A stretch of DNA of 49,934 bases from Terriglobia bacterium (GCA_020073365.1 JAIQFL010000030.1:1-49934), one strand, 5' to 3'. Positions 17,270-26,213 are shown, counted from the stretch's first letter. Numbers and translations: made by a program. Notes: generated by a model not told the origin, from the letters alone.

Positions 17270-18843
17270 CGCGCCCCTCCGGCGGCCGGCAGGGGCTCGT
17301 AAATAACATAGGCGAACCGCTTGGAATCGGGCGACCAGGAATTGACGTTGATGGTGCCCTGGCCACCGAAGAACGTGGTGACTACCTGTATCTTTGGCGG
17401 CTTGGCGAGTTGGGCACCGGGCATCGGCATCATGCGAAGTTGGGTGCCGGGCAGTTTGTCATTATGCGTGAGCGTGCCTTTGGGGAAAGAAAGAAACAGA
17501 AGCCACTTGCTATCCGGGGAAGGATGCGGGAACCAGTCCTCCATCTCGTCGCTGGTCACCTGCTCGGCCTTCTGATCGCCGGGGCCGGCGCCGCCGGCCG
17601 GGATGCGCCAGACGTCCCACCCGCCGGAGCGGTCGGAGTTGAAGTAGATCCATTTGCCGTCGGGCGAATAGTCGGGACCGTCGTCGTAGCCGGGGTTGGA
17701 GTCGAGTTGCTGCGATTCGCCGCCGGCGGCGGGGATGCGGAAAATGTCGTAGTTAGCGGGGGCGCCGTTGGCTCCCGCGTGCTGGTGCACGTAGGCCAGA
17801 TACTTGCCGTCGGGAGACCATCCATGGAAGTAGCTCGGGGTATCCATGACCATCACGTGGGTGTTCGAGCCATCGGCGTTGCAGAGGTAGACCTGCGATC
17901 CCCGGGAAGTCGAAGACGAGGCCGAGAACGCGATCATCTTGCCATCGGGCGAAGGGGCGTGGTCGTTGTTCAGCCGCAACGTAGCATCGATATTGATGGC
18001 TTCGGGTGTGGCGCCGGCGGGGCCATCCACGGGAATGCGATAGAGGCGGCCGCCAGAATTGGCCAACAGGTACTTGCCGTCGGAAGACCAGTTGGGCGCC
18101 TCGAAGACGGTGTCCGCCGTGTAGACCGTACGGATGGACTTGTCGCGGATGTCGAAGATGGAGATCTTGCTGCTGTAGCGTGGCTGGGGCGGGCGCGCGG
18201 GAGGCAAAGCCTGCACGCTGACGTTGGAAAACACGGCTGTCTCCAGCACGTTGGCGTCGTGCGAGCAGACGGCGAGACCGACATAGACGGGATCGTGAAG
18301 GGTTACGGTGGCGGGTCCGGTTGTGGTGAGCGGCTCACCGGGCTTTCCGGCGCGCATGGTGAAGCGGTCCCCGCGGCGCTCGATGCGAATCCGGACTGGT
18401 GCGGTGAGGTCCGACTTGGCCTCCTGCTTCGTCTCCAGGGTCATGGCAGCCGCGGTGGGCCGATACTGCAGGGACGTCAGGCCATCCCCGTGCAACGCCA
18501 CATCGGCGTAGGCAGAGTCTGCGTCGAGTCCCTGGCGAATCATGAGGGCAGCCTTGCGATGGGCCACGGCGCCCGTGCCGATGAAGTGTACGTCGGCGGT
18601 GAGCGCCACGTCGCCCGACATCTTCTTCCAGGCGAATTGGAACGCGTCGGCCGCGGCCCAGATGTTGTCGCCGCCCCCGGTGACGCGGTACTCGCTGGTA
18701 GCGGCGTCGAACTCGACCTTTCCCTTTTGGGGCGTCACGCCTACGTCGTTACTCGACTCGAACTGGCCAAGGGTAGCTGCGAGGCAGACTGCCGCCAGAC
18801 CAAGGAGGGCCAGGGTGCTTAGTTTAGTGGCAATTGTTCTCAT
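17266..18843 (-). CDS. Secreted ConA-like/PD40 (TolB-type) propeller protein, paralogue A
   Basis: A 525-aa periplasmic protein. After the signal peptide (cleavage near CLAATLG), residues about 25-215 form a DUF1349-like concanavalin-type beta sandwich (GDVALTADVHFIGTG, HRKAALMIRQGLDADSAYAD). Residues about 225-515 form a TolB-type propeller with repeated SPDGKxIxF blades (WSSDGKYLLA, SPDGKMIAFS, WSPDGKYLAYV, YSPDGKWIYFNSDR, WSPDSKRFAYV). These proteins probably bind polymers or partner proteins; no enzyme motif is present. It is about 50% alike by eye to the protein at 20340-21878. The gene lies 60 bases after the thioredoxin-like gene, with a hairpin between them, and overlaps the VOC gene. 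Confidence 0.87.
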   Translation of the reverse strand: MRTIATKLSTLALLGLAAVCLAATLGQFESSNDVGVTPQKGKVEFDAATSEYRVTGGGDNIWAAADAFQFAWKKMSGDVALTADVHFIGTGAVAHRKAALMIRQGLDADSAYADVALHGDGLTSLQYRPTAAAMTLETKQEAKSDLTAPVRIRIERRGDRFTMRAGKPGEPLTTTGPATVTLHDPVYVGLAVCSHDANVLETAVFSNVSVQALPPARPPQPRYSSKISIFDIRDKSIRTVYTADTVFEAPNWSSDGKYLLANSGGRLYRIPVDGPAGATPEAINIDATLRLNNDHAPSPDGKMIAFSASSSTSRGSQVYLCNADGSNTHVMVMDTPSYFHGWSPDGKYLAYVHQHAGANGAPANYDIFRIPAAGGESQQLDSNPGYDDGPDYSPDGKWIYFNSDRSGGWDVWRIPAGGAGPGDQKAEQVTSDEMEDWFPHPSPDSKWLLFLSFPKGTLTHNDKLPGTQLRMMPMPGAQLAKPPKIQVVTTFFGGQGTINVNSWSPDSKRFAYVIYEPLPAAGGAR

Positions 18844-18868
18844 AAAGTCTCGACTCTCTCGATAAACC

Positions 18869-18896
18869 GTGGCGCAAGCACGAGTGCATGCGCCAC
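18869..18896. repeat. Intercistronic REP-like hairpin
   Basis: Arms GTGGCGCAAGCAC and GTGCATGCGCCAC pair at 12 of 13 positions around a 2-base centre. The element lies 7 bases past the stop of the thioredoxin-like gene and 25 bases before the PD40 start on the same strand. It may protect or partly terminate the upstream message. Related sequences occur at 22021-22056 and 23417-23473. Confidence 0.6.
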
Positions 18897-18903
18897 GCTG
18901 CAG

Positions 18904-20121
18904 TCACTTGGCCGCCCAATATGCGGGGTGACCTACGTAGGTTTCATTTTCCAGGTTCGCCTGAATGGCGCGCCGCATCTCGTGGACGTCCACTTCGCCC
19001 AATACTTGATAGATCACCCTTCCTCCCGGGGCGATCACCATGGTGAACGGCACACCCGCGTCCCACCTGGCGTCAAAGCCCGCCTGCAGGGCGTAAGTGT
19101 CCTCGGAGGCGAATTGCAGGTTGCGGCTGGAGGCGTGCTGCGCCTGAAGCGTTTTCAATACGCCGGCCTTTTCGTCGGGATAGTTGGTGGAGATGGTCAC
19201 GAGGTCGAAGTCGCGGCGGCGGAACATGCGCCAGGTCTCTTCGATCGCCGGGAACTCCGCGATACACGGGCCGCACCAGGTGGCCCAAAAGTTGACCAGG
19301 AGGACCTTGCCGGTGGGATTCGTGCGCAGCTTCTTGAGATCGTCGGCCGTCACCATCTCTACGTTCACGGGCTCGGCCTCGATCTTCTTCAACTCCGCCA
19401 ACTGGCTGTCGATCTTCGATTTCCACTTGGTAGAGCAGCCGAACGCCGGAGTGTGGGCGACGGCCACGGGCTGGCCCGCCAGCACGGCGTCCAGCGCGAG
19501 GCGGGCATCCTGAATCTTCACGAGGGATTCGCGTTGGGAATTGTCGATGCGCCCATCGTACCGCAGCTTCCGTTGCTGGTCGAAGATGAAGATGTGCGGC
19601 GTGGCCTGTGCGCCATATGCCTGGGTCACCGACTGGGTCTCGCCGTCCCAGAGATAGGGGAAGTTGAAGTGCCGGTATTCGGCGCGAATCTTCATCTCTT
19701 CCAGGCTGTCGCTCACATCGGTGTAGCCCAGCTCGGAGAGGGTGATGGCCTTGGGGTCGTTAGGATTGATCGCCACGAATCCCACGCCTTTGCCCGAGTA
19801 GTCCGACACCAGCTTCTTCATGCGGCCCTCGTAGAGCTGCGACGTGGGGCAGTGGTTGCAGATGAACATCACCACGAGGATCGGGTCCTGGTAATCAGCC
19901 AGCTTATGAATCTTGCCGTCGATCCCGGACAGTTCGAAGTTCGGAGCCGGCGAACCAGCGGCCAGGGTCGGGTGCACGGTGTTGACACTGGGCGTGAGGC
20001 GCGGTTCCTGGCCGAACGCCGCCAGGCACAGAGCCAGGAGGGCGAGAACCGTTGTGAGGCAGGATGCCATCCGGCGCGGCGGATGGCATCCGCCGCTATC
20101 GCGGAATCGATATACCGTCAT
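18904..20121 (-). CDS. Secreted double thioredoxin-fold protein (redoxin + TlpA-like)
   Basis: A 405-aa exported protein with two thioredoxin-fold domains. Domain 1 (about 52-215) is redoxin/AhpC-TSA-like with GSPAPNFELSGIDGK and a CNHC motif at 88-91 (FICNHCPTSQ). Domain 2 (about 250-390) is TlpA/ResA-like with WCGPC (Cys283 and Cys286) in LLVNFWATWCGPCIAEFPAI and the cis-Pro segment GVPFTMV. It should act as a periplasmic thiol reductase or oxidoreductase. ATG 20121 has a strong AGGAGA site upstream. Oddly, residues 8-20 are encoded by a perfect palindromic repeat, and the signal peptide proper begins at Met18, so the repeat seems to have extended the N-terminus. Confidence 0.88.
   Translation of the reverse strand: MTVYRFRDSGGCHPPRRMASCLTTVLALLALCLAAFGQEPRLTPSVNTVHPTLAAGSPAPNFELSGIDGKIHKLADYQDPILVVMFICNHCPTSQLYEGRMKKLVSDYSGKGVGFVAINPNDPKAITLSELGYTDVSDSLEEMKIRAEYRHFNFPYLWDGETQSVTQAYGAQATPHIFIFDQQRKLRYDGRIDNSQRESLVKIQDARLALDAVLAGQPVAVAHTPAFGCSTKWKSKIDSQLAELKKIEAEPVNVEMVTADDLKKLRTNPTGKVLLVNFWATWCGPCIAEFPAIEETWRMFRRRDFDLVTISTNYPDEKAGVLKTLQAQHASSRNLQFASEDTYALQAGFDARWDAGVPFTMVIAPGGRVIYQVLGEVDVHEMRRAIQANLENETYVGHPAYWAAK
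20076..20096. repeat. Perfect 21-bp palindrome inside the thioredoxin-like gene
   Basis: The arms GCGGCGGATG and CATCCGCCGC are exact reverse complements around one central base. A partial further copy (GGATGCCATCCG, 20062-20073) lies next to it. The element falls in codons 9-20 of the gene at 18904-20121, before the hydrophobic core of the signal peptide. Confidence 0.65.
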
Positions 20122-20339
20122 GAATCTTCTCCTCGCTTTAAGACAATGATAGCCATTTCACGCCGTCTGCATTGCGGGCGGGCTCCACCTCAGAACTGCA
20201 GCCTCAGTGTAAACTGCATGCGTCTCGGGACATTCATCTGCGCCGTGACCTGCCCGAACGATGTAGCCCCGGAACGGCCGGTGGGACACACGAATCGTTT
20301 TTCGTCCTGTGTCAGCCGGCCGGAAAGCCTGCCCCACCA

Positions 20340-21878
20340 CTAGCGAGGCGGCGGGCTTGCGCGGGGTATGAGCTGATAGCTCACAAATGCCAGGCGACGG
20401 CCGTCGGGAGACCACGACGGCGCGTCCATGCTGCCTTCGCCGCCCACCAGCCGCGCCACGGTCTGAACCCGTTTGTCGGCCAGGAACAGAACCCGCAGCA
20501 TCACGTCCTGGTCTGTGGGAAGTTTGGTTGCGCTCTTATCGCAGGAGAGAACCACCATGCGCCGCCCGTCCGGAGAAAGGTGCGGCGACCAGTTGCTGAA
20601 CTCATCCGAGGTCACCTGCTCCTGCCCCGAGCCATCGGCCAGCATTCGCCACACCTGCATGGACCCGGCACGATCGGAGTTGAAGTAGATGTATTTGCCG
20701 TCCGGTGAAAACTCCGGATTGTCGTTGGCCCCCTGTGCGGTGGCGAGGCGGGTTTCCTCGCCTCCTTCCGCGGGAATGGTGTAGATATCGGTCTTCCCTT
20801 TCCGAACGCCGGTAAAGACCAGCGTCTTACCATCGGGCGACCAACCGTGCCAATACGAGGGTGACTGGCGGGTGACGCGCCGCGGCGCTCCGCCATCGAG
20901 AGGCACAACATAGATCGCGGCGCGGTTCGGCTGGGACCCGCCGGTGATCGCCAACTGCTTTCCATCCGGCGACAGGCCATGGAAGCGATCGCTATGAGTG
21001 GCCGAACCGGTAGGCACAGGCTGCGGCTCGCCGCCGGTCATCTTCACCTGCTCGATCCTGCCATTTCGGCTGAACAGGAGTGAAGCCCCATCGCGAGTCC
21101 AGGCGGGCGCCTCGATACGCCCCGGCGCGACGTAGGTCACATGCCGGTCGCCCGGAACCGGAAACGTCTCGAGCGTGCTGTACAGTGCCGTTCTGGCGGC
21201 CGGGTTGGGCGCGGAAACTACCAGGTCGACCTTGGTAAACACGGCTTTCTCAACGTTGTCTTTGTTGTGGGCGCACACGCCCAAGCCGACGTAGAACGGC
21301 TCGGTCATGCGAATCCGCATGGAGCCTCCCGAGAAGTGCAGTTCCTCACCCTCGGCCGCCACCCAGATGTAAAAGTAGTCGCCCCGCTTGGCGATGCGCA
21401 GCCGCTTGGGCGCTGAGACGCTGGACTGCACCTCGCTCGAGTTGCCGCCCTTCTCGAGGCGAGCCTGGATAGAGGTCAAACCGACGCCATGCAGGGCGGC
21501 ATCGGCGTACGCGGAATCGGCATCGAGGCTCTGCCGGATCATCAGCACGGCCTTGCGATGCGCCTCTCCGCCCGTGCCGAGAATTGAAATGTCGGCCGTC
21601 AGGGTGACGTCGCCAGAGACTTTTCTCCAAACGAATTGGAAGGCGTCGGCGGAGGCCCACATGTTGTCCCCGCTACCGGCGATCTGGTACGCGTACGTCG
21701 ATGGGTCGTAACCGACGGACCCGGGATGGAGGACCGTCCCGACGTCGGTGTGGCCTTCGAACAAACCCAGCGCAGGCCCGGCGCTCTGCGCGCAGGCGGG
21801 TTTCGGTGCGGCCCAGACCAGCAGGGCGCTCGAAGCCACCAGCAGCCAGGGAAGTGGAGTCCTACGCATCCTGTTCAC
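20340..21878 (-). CDS. Secreted ConA-like/PD40 propeller protein, paralogue B
   Basis: A 512-aa periplasmic paralogue of the protein at 17266-18843, with the same architecture. After the signal peptide (cleavage near PACAQSAG) comes the DUF1349-like sandwich (about 30-215; SGDVTLTADISILGTG, HRKAVLMIRQSLDADSAYAD), then PD40 blades (about 235-505; LSPDGKQLAI, WSPDGKTLVFTG, FSPDGKYIYFNSDRAGSMQV, WSPDGRRLAFV). The two copies flank the thioredoxin-like gene, indicating local duplication. ATG 21878 and ATG 21869 are both possible starts. The 218-base gap to the thioredoxin-like gene holds nothing I can name. Confidence 0.87.
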   Translation of the reverse strand: MNRMRRTPLPWLLVASSALLVWAAPKPACAQSAGPALGLFEGHTDVGTVLHPGSVGYDPSTYAYQIAGSGDNMWASADAFQFVWRKVSGDVTLTADISILGTGGEAHRKAVLMIRQSLDADSAYADAALHGVGLTSIQARLEKGGNSSEVQSSVSAPKRLRIAKRGDYFYIWVAAEGEELHFSGGSMRIRMTEPFYVGLGVCAHNKDNVEKAVFTKVDLVVSAPNPAARTALYSTLETFPVPGDRHVTYVAPGRIEAPAWTRDGASLLFSRNGRIEQVKMTGGEPQPVPTGSATHSDRFHGLSPDGKQLAITGGSQPNRAAIYVVPLDGGAPRRVTRQSPSYWHGWSPDGKTLVFTGVRKGKTDIYTIPAEGGEETRLATAQGANDNPEFSPDGKYIYFNSDRAGSMQVWRMLADGSGQEQVTSDEFSNWSPHLSPDGRRMVVLSCDKSATKLPTDQDVMLRVLFLADKRVQTVARLVGGEGSMDAPSWSPDGRRLAFVSYQLIPRASPPPR

Positions 21879-22020
21879 AGCAGCTATGATGCCGCTTATT
21901 CCCAGCCGAGTCCACCGTGTATTACGGGGAATTCACCGGGAGAGGGCTGAGCTACCAGAAGTTGGGGGGCAGGGAGAATCGACGAAAAGCCAGCGTCCCC
22001 ATGAGTGGGGGGTGCCCACT

Positions 22021-22056
22021 GGGCCCGGCAAGCAGGAGTGCTTGCGCCACGGGCCG
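22021..22056. repeat. REP-like hairpin after the MFS gene
   Basis: Inner arms GCAAGCA and TGCTTGC pair around GGAG, and outer GGGCCCG/CGGGCC can extend the stem. It shares GAGTGCTTGCGCCAC with the hairpin at 18869-18896 (GAGTGCATGCGCCAC). It lies directly past the stop codon of the minus-strand MFS gene and may serve as a 3'-end structure. Confidence 0.5.
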
Positions 22057-22058
22057 CA

Positions 22059-23270
22059 CTACTCCCCGAATTTCACCCGGTGGCGCTCCGGCCCCAGCGC
22101 ATTGGCGGCCGCGGCCATGATGAAAACTGCCGCCGCCGTGGACGCCATGGCGATGGCATAGCTGGTACGCTCGGCCAACAGAGCCTCGAAACGAGTCACG
22201 TAACTGGAAAGGAGAACCCCCACCTGATACCCGAAACCTGGCAGGAATCCGCGCACCGAGTCCGGCGACAATTCGGAGAGGTGCGCCGGAATCACACCCC
22301 ACGCGCCTTGCACCAGGAACTGCATGAGAAAGCCGCCCGCAAACAGAAGGGGCACGGACGGAGCGAAGGCCCATAGCGGCACCACCAGCACGGCTCCCGT
22401 GAGCGCCGTGACCATGGTGCGGCGTCTCCCCATGCGGTCGGAGATCAGACCGCACAGCGTGCCGCCCAGGATCGCGCCTACCATGGTGAAGCCGCTTAGA
22501 ATGCTTCTCTGCCCGACCGGGAATCTCCACTGCCGTTCCAGGAATGTCGGGTACATGTCCTGCGTGCCGTGCGATGCCAGGTTCATAGCCGTCATCAGCG
22601 CCACCAGGTACAGGAACAGCTTCCAGTGCGACAGGATCTCCCGTCCCAGACGGCCCCAACTTTCGTGACGGGTCTTCTTCCAGACCTCCGATTCCTTCAC
22701 ACGGAACCGCACGAAGAACGCCAGGAGGGCCGGCAACCCGCCCAGGAAAAACAGCGGGCGCCAGCCGAAGCGCGCCAGCAGGAAGAAACTACAAACCGAC
22801 GCCAGCAGGAACCCCATGGCATAGCCCTGCTGCAGGAAACCTGAGAGCAGCCCGCGCAGGCGGACCGGCACCTTCTCCATCGCCAGTGACGCTCCGACGC
22901 CCCATTCTCCGCCCATGCCGATGCCGAACAACGCTCTCAGAATCAGAAACGTCGTGTAGGTAGGCGCAAGCCCCGAAAGCACTTCCACCACCGAGTAGAA
23001 GATCAAGTCGAGCATCAAAGGCAAGCGCCGCCCATAAAGGTCCGCCATCAGGCCGAAGAGAAACGCGCCCACCGGACGGAAGGCCAATGTGGCGGTAAGC
23101 GTGAGGGCCATCTGCGCGTCGGTCTTATGGAACTCGCGTCCGATGGCCGTGAGGCAGGAGACCACCAGAAAGAAATCGAATGCGTCCAGGGTCCATCCGA
23201 GATAGCCGGCCAGCAAGGCGGCCCGGTGGTCGCTGGGCGCCGGGGGCGCAGGCGGGTGGGAGTTGCTCAC
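22059..23270 (-). CDS. MFS transporter, SHS (sialate/lactate:H+ symporter) type
   Basis: A 403-aa inner-membrane protein with about 12 predicted helices. Family markers are GWTLDAFDFFLV in helix 1, the loop 2-3 motif GLMADLYGRRLP (G-x-x-x-D-x-x-GRR), RALFGIGMGGEWGVGASLA in helices 4-5 and a second GLISDRMGRRR in the C-terminal half. The pattern is that of the SHS group, which includes NanT and Jen1-like carboxylate symporters, so an organic acid or sialic-acid-like substrate is likely. The start is GTG at 23270. No sialate or lactate catabolic gene is close by, so the substrate is not fixed by context. Confidence 0.85.
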   Translation of the reverse strand: MSNSHPPAPPAPSDHRAALLAGYLGWTLDAFDFFLVVSCLTAIGREFHKTDAQMALTLTATLAFRPVGAFLFGLMADLYGRRLPLMLDLIFYSVVEVLSGLAPTYTTFLILRALFGIGMGGEWGVGASLAMEKVPVRLRGLLSGFLQQGYAMGFLLASVCSFFLLARFGWRPLFFLGGLPALLAFFVRFRVKESEVWKKTRHESWGRLGREILSHWKLFLYLVALMTAMNLASHGTQDMYPTFLERQWRFPVGQRSILSGFTMVGAILGGTLCGLISDRMGRRRTMVTALTGAVLVVPLWAFAPSVPLLFAGGFLMQFLVQGAWGVIPAHLSELSPDSVRGFLPGFGYQVGVLLSSYVTRFEALLAERTSYAIAMASTAAAVFIMAAAANALGPERHRVKFGE

Positions 23271-23390
23271 GTGCTCGCCATCTTACCCTAGTTGAGTGCG
23301 GCCGTGCGCACGCGAGCCGCGGCGTGAAAGGGACCGCGTCGATGCCAGACCCCCGATGGCAGCATCGAGGGACGCGTCTTCCCCCGTAGC

Positions 23391-23424
23391 GCCGGCACCA
23401 TGAGCCGGCACCATGCGCCGGCAC
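23391..23424 (+). repeat. 13-bp tandem repeat
   Basis: GCCGGCACCATG followed by A or C is repeated in tandem 2.6 times with a period of 13. It lies in the 228-base gap between the two MFS genes. The following bases (to about 23473) contain a degenerate relative of the GTGGCGCA hairpin family found at 18869 and 22021. Confidence 0.6.
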
Positions 23425-23498
23425 GAGTGCCCGGCCCAGAGGGCACCCCGGCAGACTGAGAGCCTGCGCCACACGGATGATGCGCTAAGAATCAGCCT

Positions 23499-24803
23499 CT
23501 AGTCCCGCGTCGGCTCCAACTCCAGACTTCCGCCGGTCCTCTCTTGCGGCGGATTGCCGCCAGCCATCTGCTGCGCCGCAATCAACCTCCGCGCGTACAC
23601 GCGAAAGCGCGGGAGCCGCATCCAAAAGATGCCGGCAGCCACCAGGCAGATCACGCCGCCCGCGCCTACGGTCTTCGGCGCGCCGATCCGATCCGCCGCC
23701 GCGCCCGCCAGCAAGGACCCAATCGGCGCCATGCCCATCAACGTCATCGAGTACACCGACATGACGCGGCCGCGCAGCCGGTCCGGAACCATACTCTGGA
23801 TAAGCGTATTGGAGGAGCCCATCTCGATCATCATCGAGAAACCCATGGCCACCAGGATGGCGGCCGAGAGCCAGAATACCCTGGAAGACGCGAACGCCAC
23901 CAGCCCCGCGCCGAAGCCCATGGCCGATACCGCCACCCAGAGTCCCAACCCTTTCAGGTTCTGGCGGCTGGCCAGCAGTAGAGCGCCTACTAATGCACCC
24001 ACGCCCGAGGCGCCCATCAGCCATCCCAGCGCCGCTGCGCCCCCGTGCAGAATGCGATCCGCGAAGATCGGCATCAGCACCGCATAGGGCATGTCCGTGA
24101 GGCTCACCACTCCCAGCAGCATCAGCAGCGCATGCACTGGCAGGTTCTGCATCACGAAGCGGAAGCCCTCAACCACGTGGGAGAGCGGGGACCCCGGCTC
24201 GTTCACCCTTTCGTGCCGCTGCACATTCATCAGGAACAGCCCCGCCAGGACGGCAACATAGCTTACGGCGTTGACGAAAAAGCACCAGCCCTCGCCAATA
24301 CTCGCCACCAGTATGCCCGCGATGGCCGGCCCCACCACGCGCGATGCGTTGAACATGGAAGAGTTCAACGCAATGGCATTCATGAGGTCCGGCTTACCCA
24401 CCATATCCACGATGAAAGACTGCCGCGCCGGAATATCGAACGCGTTCACCACGCCCAGCAGCGCCGAAAGCGTGAAGATGTGCCAGATCTGGACCTTCTC
24501 GCTGAGCGTAAGGGCTGCCAGCGCGAAGGCCAGCAACATGGAGGCGGTCTGGGTGGCGATCACCACGCGGCGGCGGCTGTAACGGTCGGCCACAATGCCG
24601 CCGGCCGGCGACACCAGGAAGATCGGAATCTGCCCCGCAAAGCCGATCGCGCCCAGCAGCACCGAGGACCCCGTGATCCGGTACACCAGCCACGCCTGCG
24701 CCACATTCTGCATCCAGGTGCCGATCAGGGAGATCAGTTGGCCGGCGAAGAAGAGCTGGAAATTGCGGTACTGCAGGGCGCGTAGAGTGGCGGGAAGCTT
24801 CAT
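23499..24803 (-). CDS. MFS exporter, EntS/DUF894-like
   Basis: A 434-aa inner-membrane transporter with about 12 helices. It starts with the typical LRALQYRNFQLFFAGQLISL, then GTWMQNVAQAWLVYRITGSS, the loop motif GGIVADRYSRRRVV and RGRVMSVYSMTLMGMAPIGS in the second half. This places it with EntS-type and multidrug MFS exporters, proton-driven efflux of small molecules or siderophores. The C-terminal tail (about 415-434) is polar and cytoplasmic. No siderophore genes are near, so its cargo is unknown. It is on the same strand as the SHS transporter but 228 bases apart, with repeats between them. Confidence 0.85.
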   Translation of the reverse strand: MKLPATLRALQYRNFQLFFAGQLISLIGTWMQNVAQAWLVYRITGSSVLLGAIGFAGQIPIFLVSPAGGIVADRYSRRRVVIATQTASMLLAFALAALTLSEKVQIWHIFTLSALLGVVNAFDIPARQSFIVDMVGKPDLMNAIALNSSMFNASRVVGPAIAGILVASIGEGWCFFVNAVSYVAVLAGLFLMNVQRHERVNEPGSPLSHVVEGFRFVMQNLPVHALLMLLGVVSLTDMPYAVLMPIFADRILHGGAAALGWLMGASGVGALVGALLLASRQNLKGLGLWVAVSAMGFGAGLVAFASSRVFWLSAAILVAMGFSMMIEMGSSNTLIQSMVPDRLRGRVMSVYSMTLMGMAPIGSLLAGAAADRIGAPKTVGAGGVICLVAAGIFWMRLPRFRVYARRLIAAQQMAGGNPPQERTGGSLELEPTRD

Positions 24804-24887
24804 GCCACTTTTATTCTACGGGACTTGCCGGTTCGCAGTTGACACGCCCGCCGCACCCGGGCCGGAGACAGTTCCATCAGGTCGAAG

Positions 24888-25388
24888 TCAGTAAAAGTAA
24901 TTGACCAACCGCCGCAACAACGAGCCGCGGTCGCTCTCCGGCTCCGCGACGGCGCTGGTGCTGGTGCTGGTGGGTTCCCACTCCTGGCAGGTGCCACTTA
25001 ACTCGACCAGACACTTGGTCACCTCGTTGCGCTCGCTGCGGCCGATGGCGGAATCAACCCGGTGCTGCGGCGCATAGCGCCCCAGCGAGATGCGGAGCAA
25101 TCCGCGGAACGGATCCCGCAGCCGGTGCTTGAGACACAGCCTTCGCGCACGAGGCAGCATCTGTTCCAACTCGCGCCGCCGCTCGCGGTACGCGCGTTGC
25201 TCCGCCTCCAGGTCGCCGTTAATCCTGGCCGCATCACCAGGCAAGCGGTAATACTTCTGGTACGCCGCCTCCCACTGGTCCACTGCTCCGAGGTACCGTT
25301 CAATCGCGGCCCGCAAGCCCGCGATGAATTCCTGGTCGGAGATTCCGTCTTCCAACATGCGGATTCCACTTACTGCTTCATCACACAT
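24888..25388 (-). CDS. Small helical hypothetical protein, 166 aa
   Basis: I do not recognise this protein. From ATG 25388 it reads MCDEAVSGIRMLEDG, then a long charged helical stretch likely to form a coiled coil (LEAEQRAYRERRRELEQMLP), a Cys at RLCLKHRLRDPFR and a Thr/Ser-rich tail before RLVNYFY. There is no signal peptide or membrane segment. A GTG at 25415 would add nine residues. It follows the M50 protease gene by about 40 bases on the same strand and may be co-transcribed. A link with the protease, for example as regulator or substrate, is only a guess. Confidence 0.5.
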   Translation of the reverse strand: MCDEAVSGIRMLEDGISDQEFIAGLRAAIERYLGAVDQWEAAYQKYYRLPGDAARINGDLEAEQRAYRERRRELEQMLPRARRLCLKHRLRDPFRGLLRISLGRYAPQHRVDSAIGRSERNEVTKCLVELSGTCQEWEPTSTSTSAVAEPESDRGSLLRRLVNYFY

Positions 25389-25430
25389 TATGCCCGGATC
25401 TGGCGCCCCGCGCACCTGTCTTTGAATCCC

Positions 25431-26213
25431 TCACCCTCGCCAGGACCGATAGGGACGAGGACTGACTCGGTGGGGATTCGATTGGAGCGCGTGAAGGCTT
25501 GAGACCGCCAGGATTCCGAACATCACAGCCATGTACAAGCTTCGTCCCCCCAGCCCGAGTAATGCGACCGCAGCCGCCACGATGGCCGACAGGATCAGAG
25601 CGTGACGCTTGCCGCGTAAGGCGTCGTGCTGTTCGAACACCGCCCTTGACGCGTTGCCGCCATCGAGCGGGAAGACCGGCAGAAGATTCACCAGTCCCCA
25701 ATAGAAGTTCACAAAGAGCAGATCGTTCAGCAACATGTACCAATGGAACGACGGGAGACTCTGGTACTCTGTATAGCCGGCGAGAGCCGGCCAGGCCGAC
25801 AGGGTGGGCAGGAACATGTGGAACCCGAAATGGATGGTGGCGCCTGAGACCCACGCCGCGGCCATCGCCAGCCCCGCGAGGCCAAACCCGGCCGCGGGCC
25901 CCGCCAGCGCCACCACGAACTGGGCCAAGGGCGTGCGGACCGGGCGGTCGGGCACCGCCAGGCCACCCCACCCGTAGAGTACGACCTCCGCCCTCTCGCC
26001 GAAAGCCCGGAACGCGTACACGTGCCCGAGCTCATGAAGCAGGATCGAGAAGAAACAGACCGCCGCCCAGATCACGAGCCCACCGGCCTCCCGATTGCCG
26101 CCCAGGATGACAACGGTGATCCAAAACCAGAACTTGACGTGCACCGGGACGCCGAACAGACGGAAACTCCATTGGCCGCGGCTGCTTTGGGGACAGTCGA
26201 TGAGTGTAGTCAT
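25431..26213 (-). CDS. Site-2-protease-family (M50) zinc metalloprotease
   Basis: A 260-aa polytopic membrane protein of the intramembrane zinc protease family. The catalytic HELGH motif is at 60-64 (FSILLHELGHVYAFRAFGE) and the second metal ligand, Asp184, is in NLLPVFPLDGG; both sit in or next to hydrophobic segments as expected. At least four transmembrane stretches are visible (about 28-40, 47-63, 98-122 and 205-230). No PDZ or CBS domain is present, so it is the minimal form. Such enzymes cut transmembrane regulators such as anti-sigma factors, but none is encoded adjacent. A dyad lies about 95 bases upstream of the start. Confidence 0.9.
   Translation of the reverse strand: MTTLIDCPQSSRGQWSFRLFGVPVHVKFWFWITVVILGGNREAGGLVIWAAVCFFSILLHELGHVYAFRAFGERAEVVLYGWGGLAVPDRPVRTPLAQFVVALAGPAAGFGLAGLAMAAAWVSGATIHFGFHMFLPTLSAWPALAGYTEYQSLPSFHWYMLLNDLLFVNFYWGLVNLLPVFPLDGGNASRAVFEQHDALRGKRHALILSAIVAAAVALLGLGGRSLYMAVMFGILAVSSLHALQSNPHRVSPRPYRSWRG

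Noticed and set aside
23391..23424. CRISPR-like short repeat
   Set aside because: The 13-bp units are directly adjacent without spacers and occur fewer than three times.
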